64,000 nucleotides of DNA from Modestobacter sp. VKM Ac-2982 (lineage in GTDB: Bacteria > Actinomycetota > Actinomycetes > Mycobacteriales > Geodermatophilaceae), in contig NZ_JAPVBL010000001.1 in NCBI RefSeq assembly GCF_026967935.1, positions 661,982-725,981 of the forward strand. Direction: 5' to 3'. Below, piece by piece: positions 17,514 to 25,898 of the stretch. The translations under genes and the position numbers were made by a program. The notes below the pieces were generated by a model. It was not told where the DNA came from. It was given only the letters and a program-made list of their open reading frames with translations, and did no database searches. Position 1 is the first letter of the stretch. Each line of letters opens with the position of its first letter.

Positions 17514-17546
17514 CGGAAGAAGTTGCTTCCGGCAGCGTACTGCCGG
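17514..17546. promoter_or_regulatory. Palindromic operator candidates in the pob-pca divergent control region
   Basis: Two inverted repeats lie between the IclR start and the pcaH start: CGGAAG-N6-CTTCCG (17514-17531) and CCGGCAG-CGTA-CTGCCGG (17529-17546). The second ends just before the pcaH -10 box, a position suited to a regulator. Binding by the neighbouring IclR protein is inferred. Confidence 0.5.
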
Positions 17547-17550
17547 GCCG

Positions 17551-17556
17551 TACGGT
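17551..17556 (+). promoter_or_regulatory. -10 box of the pcaHGBDC promoter
   Basis: TACGGT, 6 nt, ATG at 17563. This is a leaderless layout for the first pca gene. Confidence 0.5.
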
Positions 17557-17562
17557 CCGGGC

Positions 17563-18330
17563 ATGACCGGGACCACATCTCGCGAGCCGCGACCGGCGTC
17601 GGACAGTGCCCTGGTGCTGCCCCGCTACCTCCGGGAGCCCGCCGACGGGCGCACCCCGGTGGCCTACCCCGGCTACAGGAGCACGGCGTCCCGGGCCCCG
17701 CTGCGCACCCCGGTCGACCTGCCGCACCGGCTGACCGAGGTCACCGGCCCGGTGCTCGGCGAGGACATGGTCGCCGCCGCCGACGCCGACCTGACCCTGC
17801 GCCAGGGCGGCGAGGCCCAGGGCCAGCGGATCATCGTCTACGGCCGGGTGCTCGACAGCGACGGCCGCCCGGTGCCGCACGCCCTCGTCGAGATCTGGCA
17901 GGCCAACGCCGCCGGCCGCTACCGGCACGTGGTCGACAACTGGCCCGCCCCGCTGGACCCGCACTTCGACGGGCTGGGCCGGGTGGTGACCGACGACCTG
18001 GGGCGCTACGAGTTCACCACCGTCAAGCCCGGGGCCTACCCGTGGGGCAACCACCACAACGCCTGGCGGCCGGCGCACATCCACTTCAGCCTCTTCGGCC
18101 AGGCGTTCACCCAGCGGCTGGTCACCCAGATGTACTTCCCGGACGACCCGCTGTTCGGGCAGGACCCGATCTTCAACTCCATGCCGACCACGGCGCGGCA
18201 CCGGGCGATCAGCCGGTTCGACCTGGAGCGGACCCAGCCCAACTGGGCGCTGGCGTTCCAGTGGGACATCGTGCTGCGCGGCCGCGAACAGACCCCCTTC
18301 GAGACCGATGACGACGGAGATGTCGCGTGA
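17563..18330 (+). CDS. pcaH: Protocatechuate 3,4-dioxygenase beta subunit (PcaH)
   Basis: Iron-bearing subunit of the intradiol dioxygenase that opens protocatechuate to 3-carboxy-cis,cis-muconate. 255 residues. N-terminal family segment PRYLREPADGRTPVAYPGY. The catalytic region has VEIWQANAAGRY, GRYEFTTVKPGAYPW and the iron-ligand motif AHIHFSLFG; tyrosines in AGRYRH and GAYPW fit the Fe(III) site. The ATG follows the leaderless promoter. pcaG begins inside its stop codon (GTGA), so the two subunits are made together. Confidence 0.95.
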   Translation: MTGTTSREPRPASDSALVLPRYLREPADGRTPVAYPGYRSTASRAPLRTPVDLPHRLTEVTGPVLGEDMVAAADADLTLRQGGEAQGQRIIVYGRVLDSDGRPVPHALVEIWQANAAGRYRHVVDNWPAPLDPHFDGLGRVVTDDLGRYEFTTVKPGAYPWGNHHNAWRPAHIHFSLFGQAFTQRLVTQMYFPDDPLFGQDPIFNSMPTTARHRAISRFDLERTQPNWALAFQWDIVLRGREQTPFETDDDGDVA

Positions 18331-19007
18331 GCGCCGACCGACTGTCCCCCCTGGTGCTGGCCGCCGACGAGACCAACGACCGCCGGCAGGGGACGCCGCG
18401 GCGCGGCACCGGCTTCCTGACCGAGCCCTTCCGGCTGGGCACGACCCCCAGCTCGACGGTCGGGCCGTACCTGGCGATCGGCCTGACCTGGCCCGACGGC
18501 CCGGACGTCGTCGCCGAGGGCACCCCGGGTGCCGTCTGGTTGCGCGGCCGGGTCTTCGACGGCAACGGCGACCTGGTGCCCGACGGCATGATCGAGACCT
18601 GGCAGGCCGACCCGGACGGCCGCTTCGCGCACCCGGACGACCCCCGCGGCGCCGTCGCCACCCCCGGCTTCCGGGGCGTGGGGCGGTCGCACACGGTCGA
18701 CGGCGGTGCCTACGCCGTCCGCACGCTCAAGCCCGGCCGGGTGCCGGACGGGGAGGGCGGCCTGCAGGCGCCGCACGTCGACGTCTCGGTCTTCGCCCGC
18801 GGCCTGCTCGACCGGCTCGTCACCCGCATCTACTTCGCCGACGAGGCCGCCGCCAACGCGGAGGACGCCGTGCTGCGCAGCCTCCCGGACGACGCCGCGC
18901 GGGCCACGCTGATCGCCCAGCCCAGCGAGGACGGCTACGTGCTGGACATCCACCTGCAGGGCTGCACGGCCCAGGGCATGGACGAGACCGTCTTCTTCGC
19001 AGTGTGA
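18327..19007 (+). CDS. pcaG: Protocatechuate 3,4-dioxygenase alpha subunit (PcaG)
   Basis: Non-iron partner subunit of PcaHG, 226 residues, somewhat longer than the usual about 200 because of an N-terminal segment (residues 1-30, LAADETNDRRQGTPRRG). Dioxygenase core: GPYLAIGLTWPDG, VEIWQ-like MIETWQADPDGRF, and HVDVSVFARGL where PcaH has the HIH iron motif, so the metal ligands are lost as expected for an alpha subunit. The GTG overlaps the pcaH stop by 4 nt. Confidence 0.94.
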   Translation: MSADRLSPLVLAADETNDRRQGTPRRGTGFLTEPFRLGTTPSSTVGPYLAIGLTWPDGPDVVAEGTPGAVWLRGRVFDGNGDLVPDGMIETWQADPDGRFAHPDDPRGAVATPGFRGVGRSHTVDGGAYAVRTLKPGRVPDGEGGLQAPHVDVSVFARGLLDRLVTRIYFADEAAANAEDAVLRSLPDDAARATLIAQPSEDGYVLDIHLQGCTAQGMDETVFFAV

Positions 19008-19044
19008 GCACCGGCCACGGGGGAGCACCCGCCAGGATGGGCGC

Positions 19045-20370
19045 GTGATCCTCGACGCGACCTTCGCCCGCGGCCCCGTCTCGGCCGGCACCGCCGGGGA
19101 CGCGTGGCTGGTGGCCCTGCTGGAGGTGGAGGGTGCGCTGGCCCGCGCCGCCGCCCGGGTCGGCCTGGTGGCCGGCACGGCCGCGGACGAGGTGAGCCGG
19201 GTGTGCGCCGACCCGACCGTGCTGGACCTGCCGGCGGTGTACGCCCGGGCCGGGGACGCCGGCAACCCGGTGCCCCCGCTGGTCCGGGCGCTCCAGGACG
19301 CCGTGGGCCCGCACGCGGCCCGCGCGGTGCACGTCGGCGCCACCAGCCAGGACGTCGTGGACACCGCGGCGGTGCTGCTGGCCCGGCGCGGCCTGCACCT
19401 GATCGACACCGACCTGGCCGCGGCCGCGGAGACCTGCGCCCGGCTGGCGGGCACGCACCGGGACGACGTGCTGATGGGCCGCACGCTGCTGCAGCAGGCG
19501 CTGCCGATCACCGCCGGCCTCAAGGCCGCCACCTGGCTCGCCGGGCTGGACGGCGTGCGCGCTCGGATCGCCGCGGTGACGGCGGCGCTGCCGGTCCAGT
19601 ACGGCGGGGCGGTCGGCACGCTGGCCGCCAGCTCGGGCTCCGGGGTCGACCTGCGCCGGGAGCTGGCCGCCGAGCTCGGGCTGGCCACCACCGAGGTGCC
19701 CTGGTTCACCGTGCGGCTGCCGATCGCCGACGTCGCCGGCGTGCTCGGCGCAGCGGCCGGGGTGGTGGCCACGATCGCCCTGGACGTCGTCCTGCTGGCC
19801 CAGACCGAGGTCGCCGAGGTGGCCGAGGTGGCCGAGGGGCGCGGCGGCTCCTCGGCGATGCCGCACAAGGCCAACCCGGTGGCCGCGGTCTCCGCCCGGG
19901 CCTGCGCCCGCCGCGCCCCCGGCCTGGTGGCCACCCTGTTCGCCGCGATGGAGCAGGAGCACGAGCGCGGCGCGGGCACCTGGCACGCGGAGTGGCCGAC
20001 CCTGACCGACCTGCTGGGCACGGTCGGCTCCGCGGCGTCCTGGCTGGCCGAGTGCCTGTCCTCGCTGCGGCTGGACACCGAGCGGATGGCGCGGACCGTG
20101 GCCGCGGCCGGTGACCCGCAGCTGGCCGGGGCGCTGGCCGAGGCGCTCACCCCGGCGCTCGGCGGGGGTGCGGCGCACGACGCCGCCGCCGCCGCGGTGC
20201 GGGAGGCGGCCGCGGCCGGTCGCCCGCTGGCCGACCTCGTGGCCGAGCGCACCGACGTCGACGGCGCCGCACTGGTCGCCGACGGCACCCCGGACGTCGG
20301 TGAGGCCGGTGCCCAGGTGGACGCCGCCCTCGCCGCCCACACCATCGCGATGCAGGGAGGACACCCGTGA
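19045..20370 (+). CDS. pcaB: 3-carboxy-cis,cis-muconate cycloisomerase (PcaB)
   Basis: Fumarase/adenylosuccinate-lyase superfamily enzyme that lactonises the ring-cleavage product to 4-carboxymuconolactone. 441 residues. HVGATSQDVVDTA near residue 95, a catalytic-base region, and the superfamily signature GSSAMPHKANPV near residue 270 (with a short repeated EVAEVAEVAEGRG run just before it). The GTG start lies 38 nt after pcaG. pcaD overlaps its stop (GTGA). Other lyase functions are unlikely given the operon. Confidence 0.93.
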   Translation: MILDATFARGPVSAGTAGDAWLVALLEVEGALARAAARVGLVAGTAADEVSRVCADPTVLDLPAVYARAGDAGNPVPPLVRALQDAVGPHAARAVHVGATSQDVVDTAAVLLARRGLHLIDTDLAAAAETCARLAGTHRDDVLMGRTLLQQALPITAGLKAATWLAGLDGVRARIAAVTAALPVQYGGAVGTLAASSGSGVDLRRELAAELGLATTEVPWFTVRLPIADVAGVLGAAAGVVATIALDVVLLAQTEVAEVAEVAEGRGGSSAMPHKANPVAAVSARACARRAPGLVATLFAAMEQEHERGAGTWHAEWPTLTDLLGTVGSAASWLAECLSSLRLDTERMARTVAAAGDPQLAGALAEALTPALGGGAAHDAAAAAVREAAAAGRPLADLVAERTDVDGAALVADGTPDVGEAGAQVDAALAAHTIAMQGGHP

Positions 20371-21143
20371 CCGCCGTCGAGGTGCACGCCGTCGTCGAGG
20401 GCCCGGCCGAGGCGCCGGTGCTGCTGCTGTCCAACTCACTCGGCTCGGACCTGTCCATGTGGGACCCGCAGGTGCCGGCGCTGACCGAGCGGTTCCGGGT
20501 GGTCCGCTACGACACCCGCGGCCACGGCCGCTCGCCGTCGGGGCCCGGCGACGCCACGATCGACGACCTGGCCGACGACGTCGTCGCGCTGCTGGACCGA
20601 CTGGGGGTCGCCCGGGCGCACGTCGCCGGGGTGTCGATCGGCGGGATGACCGGGCTGCGGCTGGCCGTGCGCGAGCCGCAGCGGGTGCTCACCCTGGCGG
20701 TGCTGTGCAGCTCGGCGCACACCGGCAACGCGGCCAGCTGGGCGGACCGGGCGCGCACCGTGCGCGCCGAGGGCACCGGCGCGATCGCCGAGCCGGTGGT
20801 CAGCCGGTGGCTCACCCCGCCGTACGCCGCTGCGCACCCCGACCTGGTGGCCCGGCTGCAGGCGATGGTGGCCGCCGCGGACGACGAGGGGTACGCCGGC
20901 TGCTGCGCGGCCATCGAACGGATGGACCAGCGCGCCGACCTGCACCGGATCACCGCGCCGACGCTGGTCGTCTCCGGCGCGGAGGACCAGGCGGTGCCGC
21001 CGGAGCACCAGCAGCTGATCGCCGACGGCGTCCCCGGCGCCCGGCTGCTGAGCCTCAGCCCGGCCGCGCACCTGGCCAACCTGGAACAGCCCGAGCAGGT
21101 CAGCCGGGCCCTGATCGCGCACGCCACCGGAGGCACGCCGTGA
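20367..21143 (+). CDS. pcaD: 3-oxoadipate enol-lactonase (PcaD)
   Basis: Alpha/beta-hydrolase of 258 residues that opens 3-oxoadipate enol-lactone. Oxyanion region SNSLGSDLSMWDPQ, YDTRGHGRS, nucleophile elbow GVSIGGMTG (Ser), acidic residue in VVSGAEDQAVPP, and histidine in SPAAHLANLE. Overlapped with pcaB and with pcaC by GTGA on both sides. In many actinobacteria this activity is fused to PcaC as PcaL; here it is separate. Confidence 0.93.
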   Translation: MTAVEVHAVVEGPAEAPVLLLSNSLGSDLSMWDPQVPALTERFRVVRYDTRGHGRSPSGPGDATIDDLADDVVALLDRLGVARAHVAGVSIGGMTGLRLAVREPQRVLTLAVLCSSAHTGNAASWADRARTVRAEGTGAIAEPVVSRWLTPPYAAAHPDLVARLQAMVAAADDEGYAGCCAAIERMDQRADLHRITAPTLVVSGAEDQAVPPEHQQLIADGVPGARLLSLSPAAHLANLEQPEQVSRALIAHATGGTP

Positions 21144-21616
21144 CCGAACCGCAGCAGACCGGACCGCTGGAGACCGGACCGCTGGAGACCGACGATCAGC
21201 GCCGGGCGGCCGGGATGCGGGTGCGCCGCGAGGTGCTCGGCGACGCCCACGTGGACCGGGCGGTCGCCAACGTCACCCCGTTCACCGCCGACTTCCAGGA
21301 CTTCATCACCCGCGTCGCGTGGGGCGACCTGTGGCAGCGGCCGGGCCTGGGACGCCGGGAGCGCAGCATGCTGACCCTCGCCATCACCGCGGCGCTGCGG
21401 CACTGGGACGAGTTCGCGCTGCACGTGAAGGCGGCGGTGCACAACGGGCTCACCGACGAGGAGATCGCCGAGGTGTGCCTGCACACCGCGGTCTACGCCG
21501 GGGTGCCGGCGGCCAACCACGCGCTGGCCGTCGCCAGGCCGATCCTGGCCGAGCTGCGCACCCAGGATCGAGACGCCCAGGATCGAGGCACCCAGGATCG
21601 AGGCACCCAGGACTGA
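21140..21616 (+). CDS. pcaC: 4-carboxymuconolactone decarboxylase (PcaC)
   Basis: Converts 4-carboxymuconolactone to 3-oxoadipate enol-lactone. 158 residues with the AhpD-like core RRERSMLTLAITAALRHWDEFALHV and EEIAEVCLHTAVYAGVPAANHAL. The N-terminus has a short duplicated GPLET segment and the C-terminus a run of pentapeptide repeats, (T/A)QDR(D/G) three times plus a partial TQD, encoded by 15-bp DNA repeats. The core enzyme seems intact. Last gene of pcaHGBDC; convergent with the gene at 21633. Confidence 0.93.
   Translation: MTEPQQTGPLETGPLETDDQRRAAGMRVRREVLGDAHVDRAVANVTPFTADFQDFITRVAWGDLWQRPGLGRRERSMLTLAITAALRHWDEFALHVKAAVHNGLTDEEIAEVCLHTAVYAGVPAANHALAVARPILAELRTQDRDAQDRGTQDRGTQD
21560..21613 (+). 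repeat. 15-bp tandem repeat at the 3' end of pcaC
   Basis: Three near-identical 15-bp units (ACCCAGGATCGAG plus two variable bases) and a partial fourth that ends at the stop codon. They encode the TQDRG-type tail, probably from slippage. Confidence 0.8.
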
Positions 21617-21632
21617 GGCGCCCGGGGGGCGG

Positions 21633-23099
21633 TCAGCCGGCGGGGACGGTGACCGGCACGGTCGCCCGGCCGGTGCCCAGGTCGACCGAGGCGCCGTCGG
21701 GGAAGGTCGCGGAGCCGGCGACGACGAGGTCCCCCTCGGTGAACCCGGCCGGCACGTCGAACGCGGTGATCACCCGCGTCGGGGAGTCGTCCAGGTCCAG
21801 CGCCCGCAGCGTGGTCCCGTCCGGCAGGCGCAGCGACAGCAGCCCCGGCGGCACCGCGCCGGGTGCGGCGTCCGGCAGGGCCATCGTCACGTCGAGCAGC
21901 AGCAGGGCGCGGCTCGGGTCGGCCGGCCGCTCGTCCTGGACGAACCACTCGAGCCGGCCGCCGCCGACCGCGATCGTGACGGGCAGGGAGGCGGAGACCC
22001 GGCCCGGTGCGCTCAGCGTCGCCGACAGCTGCCGGACGGCGTCCACGTCGGCCTCCCGGGAGGTGCGGGCCAGCACCTGCAGGTTGCCCGGGCCGGGGGC
22101 GCCGGTGAGCAGCGACAGCCGTTGCTCGACCCCGGCGTCGACGACCACGAGGTCGGCGGCGGTGGTGTCCGCGGGCACCGACAGCAGCGCCTCGACGGTG
22201 GTGCCCGGGGCGGTCAGCGCCGGGGTGACGACGACCGGATCCCGGCCGGGGACCTGGTAGCTGATCGCCGGTGGGGTGGGGGAGCGGCCCTCGCCCTGCT
22301 CCACCAGGTACCGCACGGCGAGGAACTCCTCACCCTCGGCGGGGCGCCGGGCGGCGTCCCCGGTGCCCACCCGGTCGGGCCGGGCCAGGCCGGTCACCGT
22401 CACCGCGGCGGCGGGACCGGAGAGCCGGGCCGGGCCGGCCGGCTCGGACCAGGTGACGTCGGGGAACGGCCCGACCACGCTGTGGCCGGCAGGCGCCTGC
22501 GGCACGGCCGGCGCGGTCAGCCCGCCGGTGCCCCGCGGTGGCTCCTCCCGGTCCGGCCGGCGGAGCAGTCCACGGTCGGTCAGCGGCTGGGGGGTGGGGT
22601 CGGCCGGCAGCGCGGCGACCGACAGCCGCACGTCGCCGCCCGCCGGGGTGCCGGTCAAGGGGAACCGGAGCCAGCTGGCGTCGTCCTGTCCGTCGACGAA
22701 CAGCGCGGGGCCGCACAGCAGCTCCGCGCGCAGCTCGGAGCCGGCGGCGTCCTCGAGCTGGAACCAGCAGCGGCTGTCCTCGCTCCGGACCCCCTGCCGC
22801 ATCGCGACGTGGTCGCTGAAGGCACGATCGGCGGCGGCGAGGACGACGGCGGGATCGGTGACGTAGCGGCCACCGAAGGTGAGCGGGTCCTCGCGCAGCA
22901 GTGCGAACAGCCCGGCGCCGGCCAGCAGCACGACCAGCAGCGCGGCGCTGAGGATCGACCCGATCGGCCGGCGACGGCGGCGTCCGGGCAGCGGCGGTAC
23001 GGGCGCGTCCTGGTCGGGCGCGGCCGGGTCGGGCGATGGGGCGGCGGGGCGCTCCTCGCCGGCTCCGCCCACTGGTCCTCCGGCCTCTCGCTGCTCCAC
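21633..23099 (-). CDS. Hypothetical membrane-anchored protein with large extracytoplasmic region
   Basis: A 488-residue protein with a Pro/Asp-rich cytosolic head (about 45 residues), an RRRRR stop-transfer signal, one membrane helix (SILSAALLVVLLAGAGLFALL) and a large extracellular beta-rich part rich in Pro, Val and Asp. Two cysteines (SRCWF and LLCGP) could pair. The central PGRDPVVVTPALTAPGTTVEALLSVP part resembles DUF4352-like modules, but I do not recognise a family. The GTG start is uncertain; TAGCGT about 20 nt upstream may be its -10 box. Convergent with pcaC. Confidence 0.65.
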   Translation of the reverse strand: MEQREAGGPVGGAGEERPAAPSPDPAAPDQDAPVPPLPGRRRRRPIGSILSAALLVVLLAGAGLFALLREDPLTFGGRYVTDPAVVLAAADRAFSDHVAMRQGVRSEDSRCWFQLEDAAGSELRAELLCGPALFVDGQDDASWLRFPLTGTPAGGDVRLSVAALPADPTPQPLTDRGLLRRPDREEPPRGTGGLTAPAVPQAPAGHSVVGPFPDVTWSEPAGPARLSGPAAAVTVTGLARPDRVGTGDAARRPAEGEEFLAVRYLVEQGEGRSPTPPAISYQVPGRDPVVVTPALTAPGTTVEALLSVPADTTAADLVVVDAGVEQRLSLLTGAPGPGNLQVLARTSREADVDAVRQLSATLSAPGRVSASLPVTIAVGGGRLEWFVQDERPADPSRALLLLDVTMALPDAAPGAVPPGLLSLRLPDGTTLRALDLDDSPTRVITAFDVPAGFTEGDLVVAGSATFPDGASVDLGTGRATVPVTVPAG

Positions 23100-23339
23100 G
23101 GCGGCCTGGCGGCGGCCGACCGGGAACGCTAACCGACCAGGCAGGTCGACCGCACGCACCGCCACCGGAACGGGGAACGGGTCGTCGCCCTGCGGTCACC
23201 CGGAGGGAGGAGTGGCTCCTTGTCTCTCGGTTCGGCAGCGGCTACACCGGGTAGGGGCGATCCGCTGGACCCACCCACTCGTCGAGGAGGACCGCCCCTG
23301 CCGCGTCGGAGTGATCGACCGCAGGAGGCGTTCCACCGC

Positions 23340-24380
23340 GTGACCGCAGTGCCCGAGGAGACGGCCCGCCCGCTGCGGGTGGCGACCGTGCCGTACGCCG
23401 GCGCCTACGCCGCGGCGGTGCTGCCGGCCGGCGTCGTCCGGGTGGGCCCGGACCTCTCACCCAGCCCGTGGCTGGACCCCGAGCACCTCACCGCCCATGC
23501 CGCGGAGCTGGACGTGCTGCACCTGCACGGCGGGTACGAGCACCTGACAGCCCCGGAGCTGGACGCCTGGACGGCGGCGGTGCGCCGCTGCGGGGTGCCG
23601 CTGGTGGTCACGGTCCACGACCTCACCCCCCGGGAGGCGCCCGACGGCACCCTCCGGCGCACCCGGCACCGGGCCCACCTGCGTGCCCTGCTGGCCACCG
23701 CGGAGGTGGTGCTCACCCTGACCCGGGGCGCCGCCGACGAGATCGCCGACCGCTTCGGCCGGACGGCGATCGTCGTCGCCCACCCCTCGCTGGCCGAGCC
23801 CACCCCCGACGTCGGGCGGGAGACCCGGCTGGTCGGCCTGCACCTGGGACGGCTGGGTCCGGAGGTGGCCGAGCCGGAGACGCTCGTCCGGGCTGCGCTG
23901 TCGGGCGCGGTGTCCGGTGGCGGCCGGCTGCGGGTCGACGTGCACCCCGACGTCGACCTCGCCGCACGGCTGCCGGAGCTGCTGGAGCTCGCCGGCGCCG
24001 GTCAGCTGGAACTGGCCCGCAGCTGGCCGCAGGGCCCGGCCGCCTGGGTCCGCCACCTCCAGGGGCTGCACGTGTCCGTGCTGCCGCGCCGCACCAGCAC
24101 CCACTCGGGCTGGGTGGAGCTGTGCCGCGACGCCGGCACCCGGCTCCTCGTCCCCCGCGGTGGCCGGCACTCCGAGCAGTGGGCCGACGTCGTCCTGTAC
24201 GGCAACGACCCCGAGCAGGGGCTGGACGCCGCATCGCTGACCTCCGCGGTGGTCGCCGCCCTCACCCGGCCGGCGCCGGACCGGGTGGACCGTGCCTGGC
24301 GGGCCGCCCAGCGTGCCGCCGTGCAGCGGGTGCACGCCCAGGTCTACGAGCAGGTGGCCGCCGACGCCGCGGTGGTCTGA
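23340..24380 (+). CDS. Glycosyltransferase-like protein (GT-B fold)
   Basis: A 346-residue protein with a GT4-like N-terminal half: VATVPYAGAYAAAVLP, LDVLHLHGGYEHL, PLVVTVHDLTP, and EVVLTLTRGAADEIADRFG, the pattern of retaining GT-B glycosyltransferases. The C-terminal half is less typical: VSVLPRRTSTHSGWVELCRDAGTRLLVPRGG replaces the usual E-x7-E site. AGGAGG lies 11 nt before the GTG. No glycan-synthesis neighbours are in the window, so the acceptor is unknown. Confidence 0.65.
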   Translation: MTAVPEETARPLRVATVPYAGAYAAAVLPAGVVRVGPDLSPSPWLDPEHLTAHAAELDVLHLHGGYEHLTAPELDAWTAAVRRCGVPLVVTVHDLTPREAPDGTLRRTRHRAHLRALLATAEVVLTLTRGAADEIADRFGRTAIVVAHPSLAEPTPDVGRETRLVGLHLGRLGPEVAEPETLVRAALSGAVSGGGRLRVDVHPDVDLAARLPELLELAGAGQLELARSWPQGPAAWVRHLQGLHVSVLPRRTSTHSGWVELCRDAGTRLLVPRGGRHSEQWADVVLYGNDPEQGLDAASLTSAVVAALTRPAPDRVDRAWRAAQRAAVQRVHAQVYEQVAADAAVV

Positions 24381-24391
24381 GCGGCAGCTGG

Positions 24392-25882
24392 TCAGTCGCC
24401 CTCGGGACCGGACTGCGTGGCGTGCGGCAGCCGCACGGTGAAGGCGGTGTGCCCCGGGGCGCTGGACAGCTGCACGCTGCCGCCGTGTGCGGTGACGACG
24501 GCGTGCACGATCGCCAGCCCCAGCCCGGTGCTCCCGGCCGACCGGGACCGGGAGGCGTCACCGCGGGCGAACCGCTCGAAGACGTGCCCCTGTAGCCCGG
24601 CGGGCACCCCCGGGCCGTCGTCGGTGACCTGCAGGACCGCCCAGTCGGACTCTGTCCGCAGCCGGGTGGTCACGGTCGTGCCCTCGGGGGTGTGGGTGCA
24701 GGCGTTGCCCAGCAGGTTGACCAGCACCTGGTGCAGCCGGGCGGCGTCGCCCCGGACCAGGACCGGGGTGTCGGGGAGGTCGAGCTGCCAGTGGTGGCCC
24801 GGGCCGGCGACGTGCGCGTCGCTGACCGCGTCGACGGCCAGGGCGGTGAGGTCGACCTCCTCGGCGGCGAGCTCGCGGCCGGCGTCCAGCCGGGCCAGCA
24901 GCAGCAGCTCCTCGACCAGGGCCGACATGCGCAGCGCCTCGGACTCCACCCGGCTCATCGCGCGGCCGACGTCCCCGGCGACCTCGGTGTGCTGCCGCCG
25001 GACCAGTTCGGCGTAGCCGCGGATGGAGGCCAGCGGGGTGCGCAGCTCGTGGCTGGCGTCGGCGACGAACTGGCGCACCCGGGTCTCCGACTCCTGCCGG
25101 GCGGCCAGCGAGCCCTCGACGTGGTCGAGCATCCGGTTGAGCGCCATCCCCACCTGGCCGACCTCGGTGCCCGGGTCGGTGTCCTGCGGGGCCACCCGCT
25201 CGGCCAGCTGCACCTCGCCGCTGGCCAGCGGCAGCTCGGAGACGCGGGTGGCGGTGGCCGCCACCCGGTCCAGCGGCGCCAGGGTGCGGCGGATGACGAG
25301 CACGGCGGCGCCGGCGGCGGCGAACAACGCGGCCAGCCCGGCCAGCAGCTCCACCGCGATCAGGTTGCGGACGGCGTCGGCGGCGCCCCCCAACGGCAGC
25401 CCGTCCACCAGCACCCCGTTCGGGATGGTGTTGGCCACCAGCCGGTACTCGCCGAGGTCGCCGCCGAGGTCCCGGGTCGCCGGGGCCGCGTCGGTGGGCA
25501 GCTCGGCGAGGACGGCCTCCTGGGCGTCGGTCAGCGGCAGCGGCTGGCCGCGCTGGTCCAGCACCGCGGAGTCGACGACGGCCCCGTCCATGATCATGGC
25601 GCCGAGCGTGCTCTCGCCCTGGCCGCGGGCGCCGAGACCGCCCGGCCCGCCACGCCCGTCGTCCCCGCGGTCGAACCACCCGCCGCCCCGCCCGGTGGCG
25701 TAGTCCTGGGAACGCTCGGCGGCCGCCTCCAGCCGGCTGTCGACCTGGCTGACCAGCTCCGAGCGCAGCGCGGTGACCGAGACGACGCCGACCAGGGCCA
25801 GCACCAGGACCAGCGGGACGACGAAGGCGATGAGCAACCGGGTGCGCAACGAACGGCGGGACCGGGTGGGGCCGCCCGTCAC
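24392..25882 (-). CDS. Sensor histidine kinase, TrcS/TcrY-like
   Basis: Membrane sensor kinase of 496 residues: first helix at about residues 16-38, an extracytoplasmic sensor (about 40-165, with a Gly/Arg/Asp-rich DDGRGGPGG patch), a second helix, HAMP, then HisKA with the phospho-acceptor VADASHELRTPLASIRGYAEL and an HATPase domain with N-box GNACTHTPEG and G-boxes TDDGPGVP and TGLGLAIVHAV. It follows its response regulator by 16 nt, an RR-HK operon. The stimulus is unknown. Confidence 0.9.
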   Translation of the reverse strand: MTGGPTRSRRSLRTRLLIAFVVPLVLVLALVGVVSVTALRSELVSQVDSRLEAAAERSQDYATGRGGGWFDRGDDGRGGPGGLGARGQGESTLGAMIMDGAVVDSAVLDQRGQPLPLTDAQEAVLAELPTDAAPATRDLGGDLGEYRLVANTIPNGVLVDGLPLGGAADAVRNLIAVELLAGLAALFAAAGAAVLVIRRTLAPLDRVAATATRVSELPLASGEVQLAERVAPQDTDPGTEVGQVGMALNRMLDHVEGSLAARQESETRVRQFVADASHELRTPLASIRGYAELVRRQHTEVAGDVGRAMSRVESEALRMSALVEELLLLARLDAGRELAAEEVDLTALAVDAVSDAHVAGPGHHWQLDLPDTPVLVRGDAARLHQVLVNLLGNACTHTPEGTTVTTRLRTESDWAVLQVTDDGPGVPAGLQGHVFERFARGDASRSRSAGSTGLGLAIVHAVVTAHGGSVQLSSAPGHTAFTVRLPHATQSGPEGD

Positions 25883-25898
25883 CGGTGGTGGTCAGACG

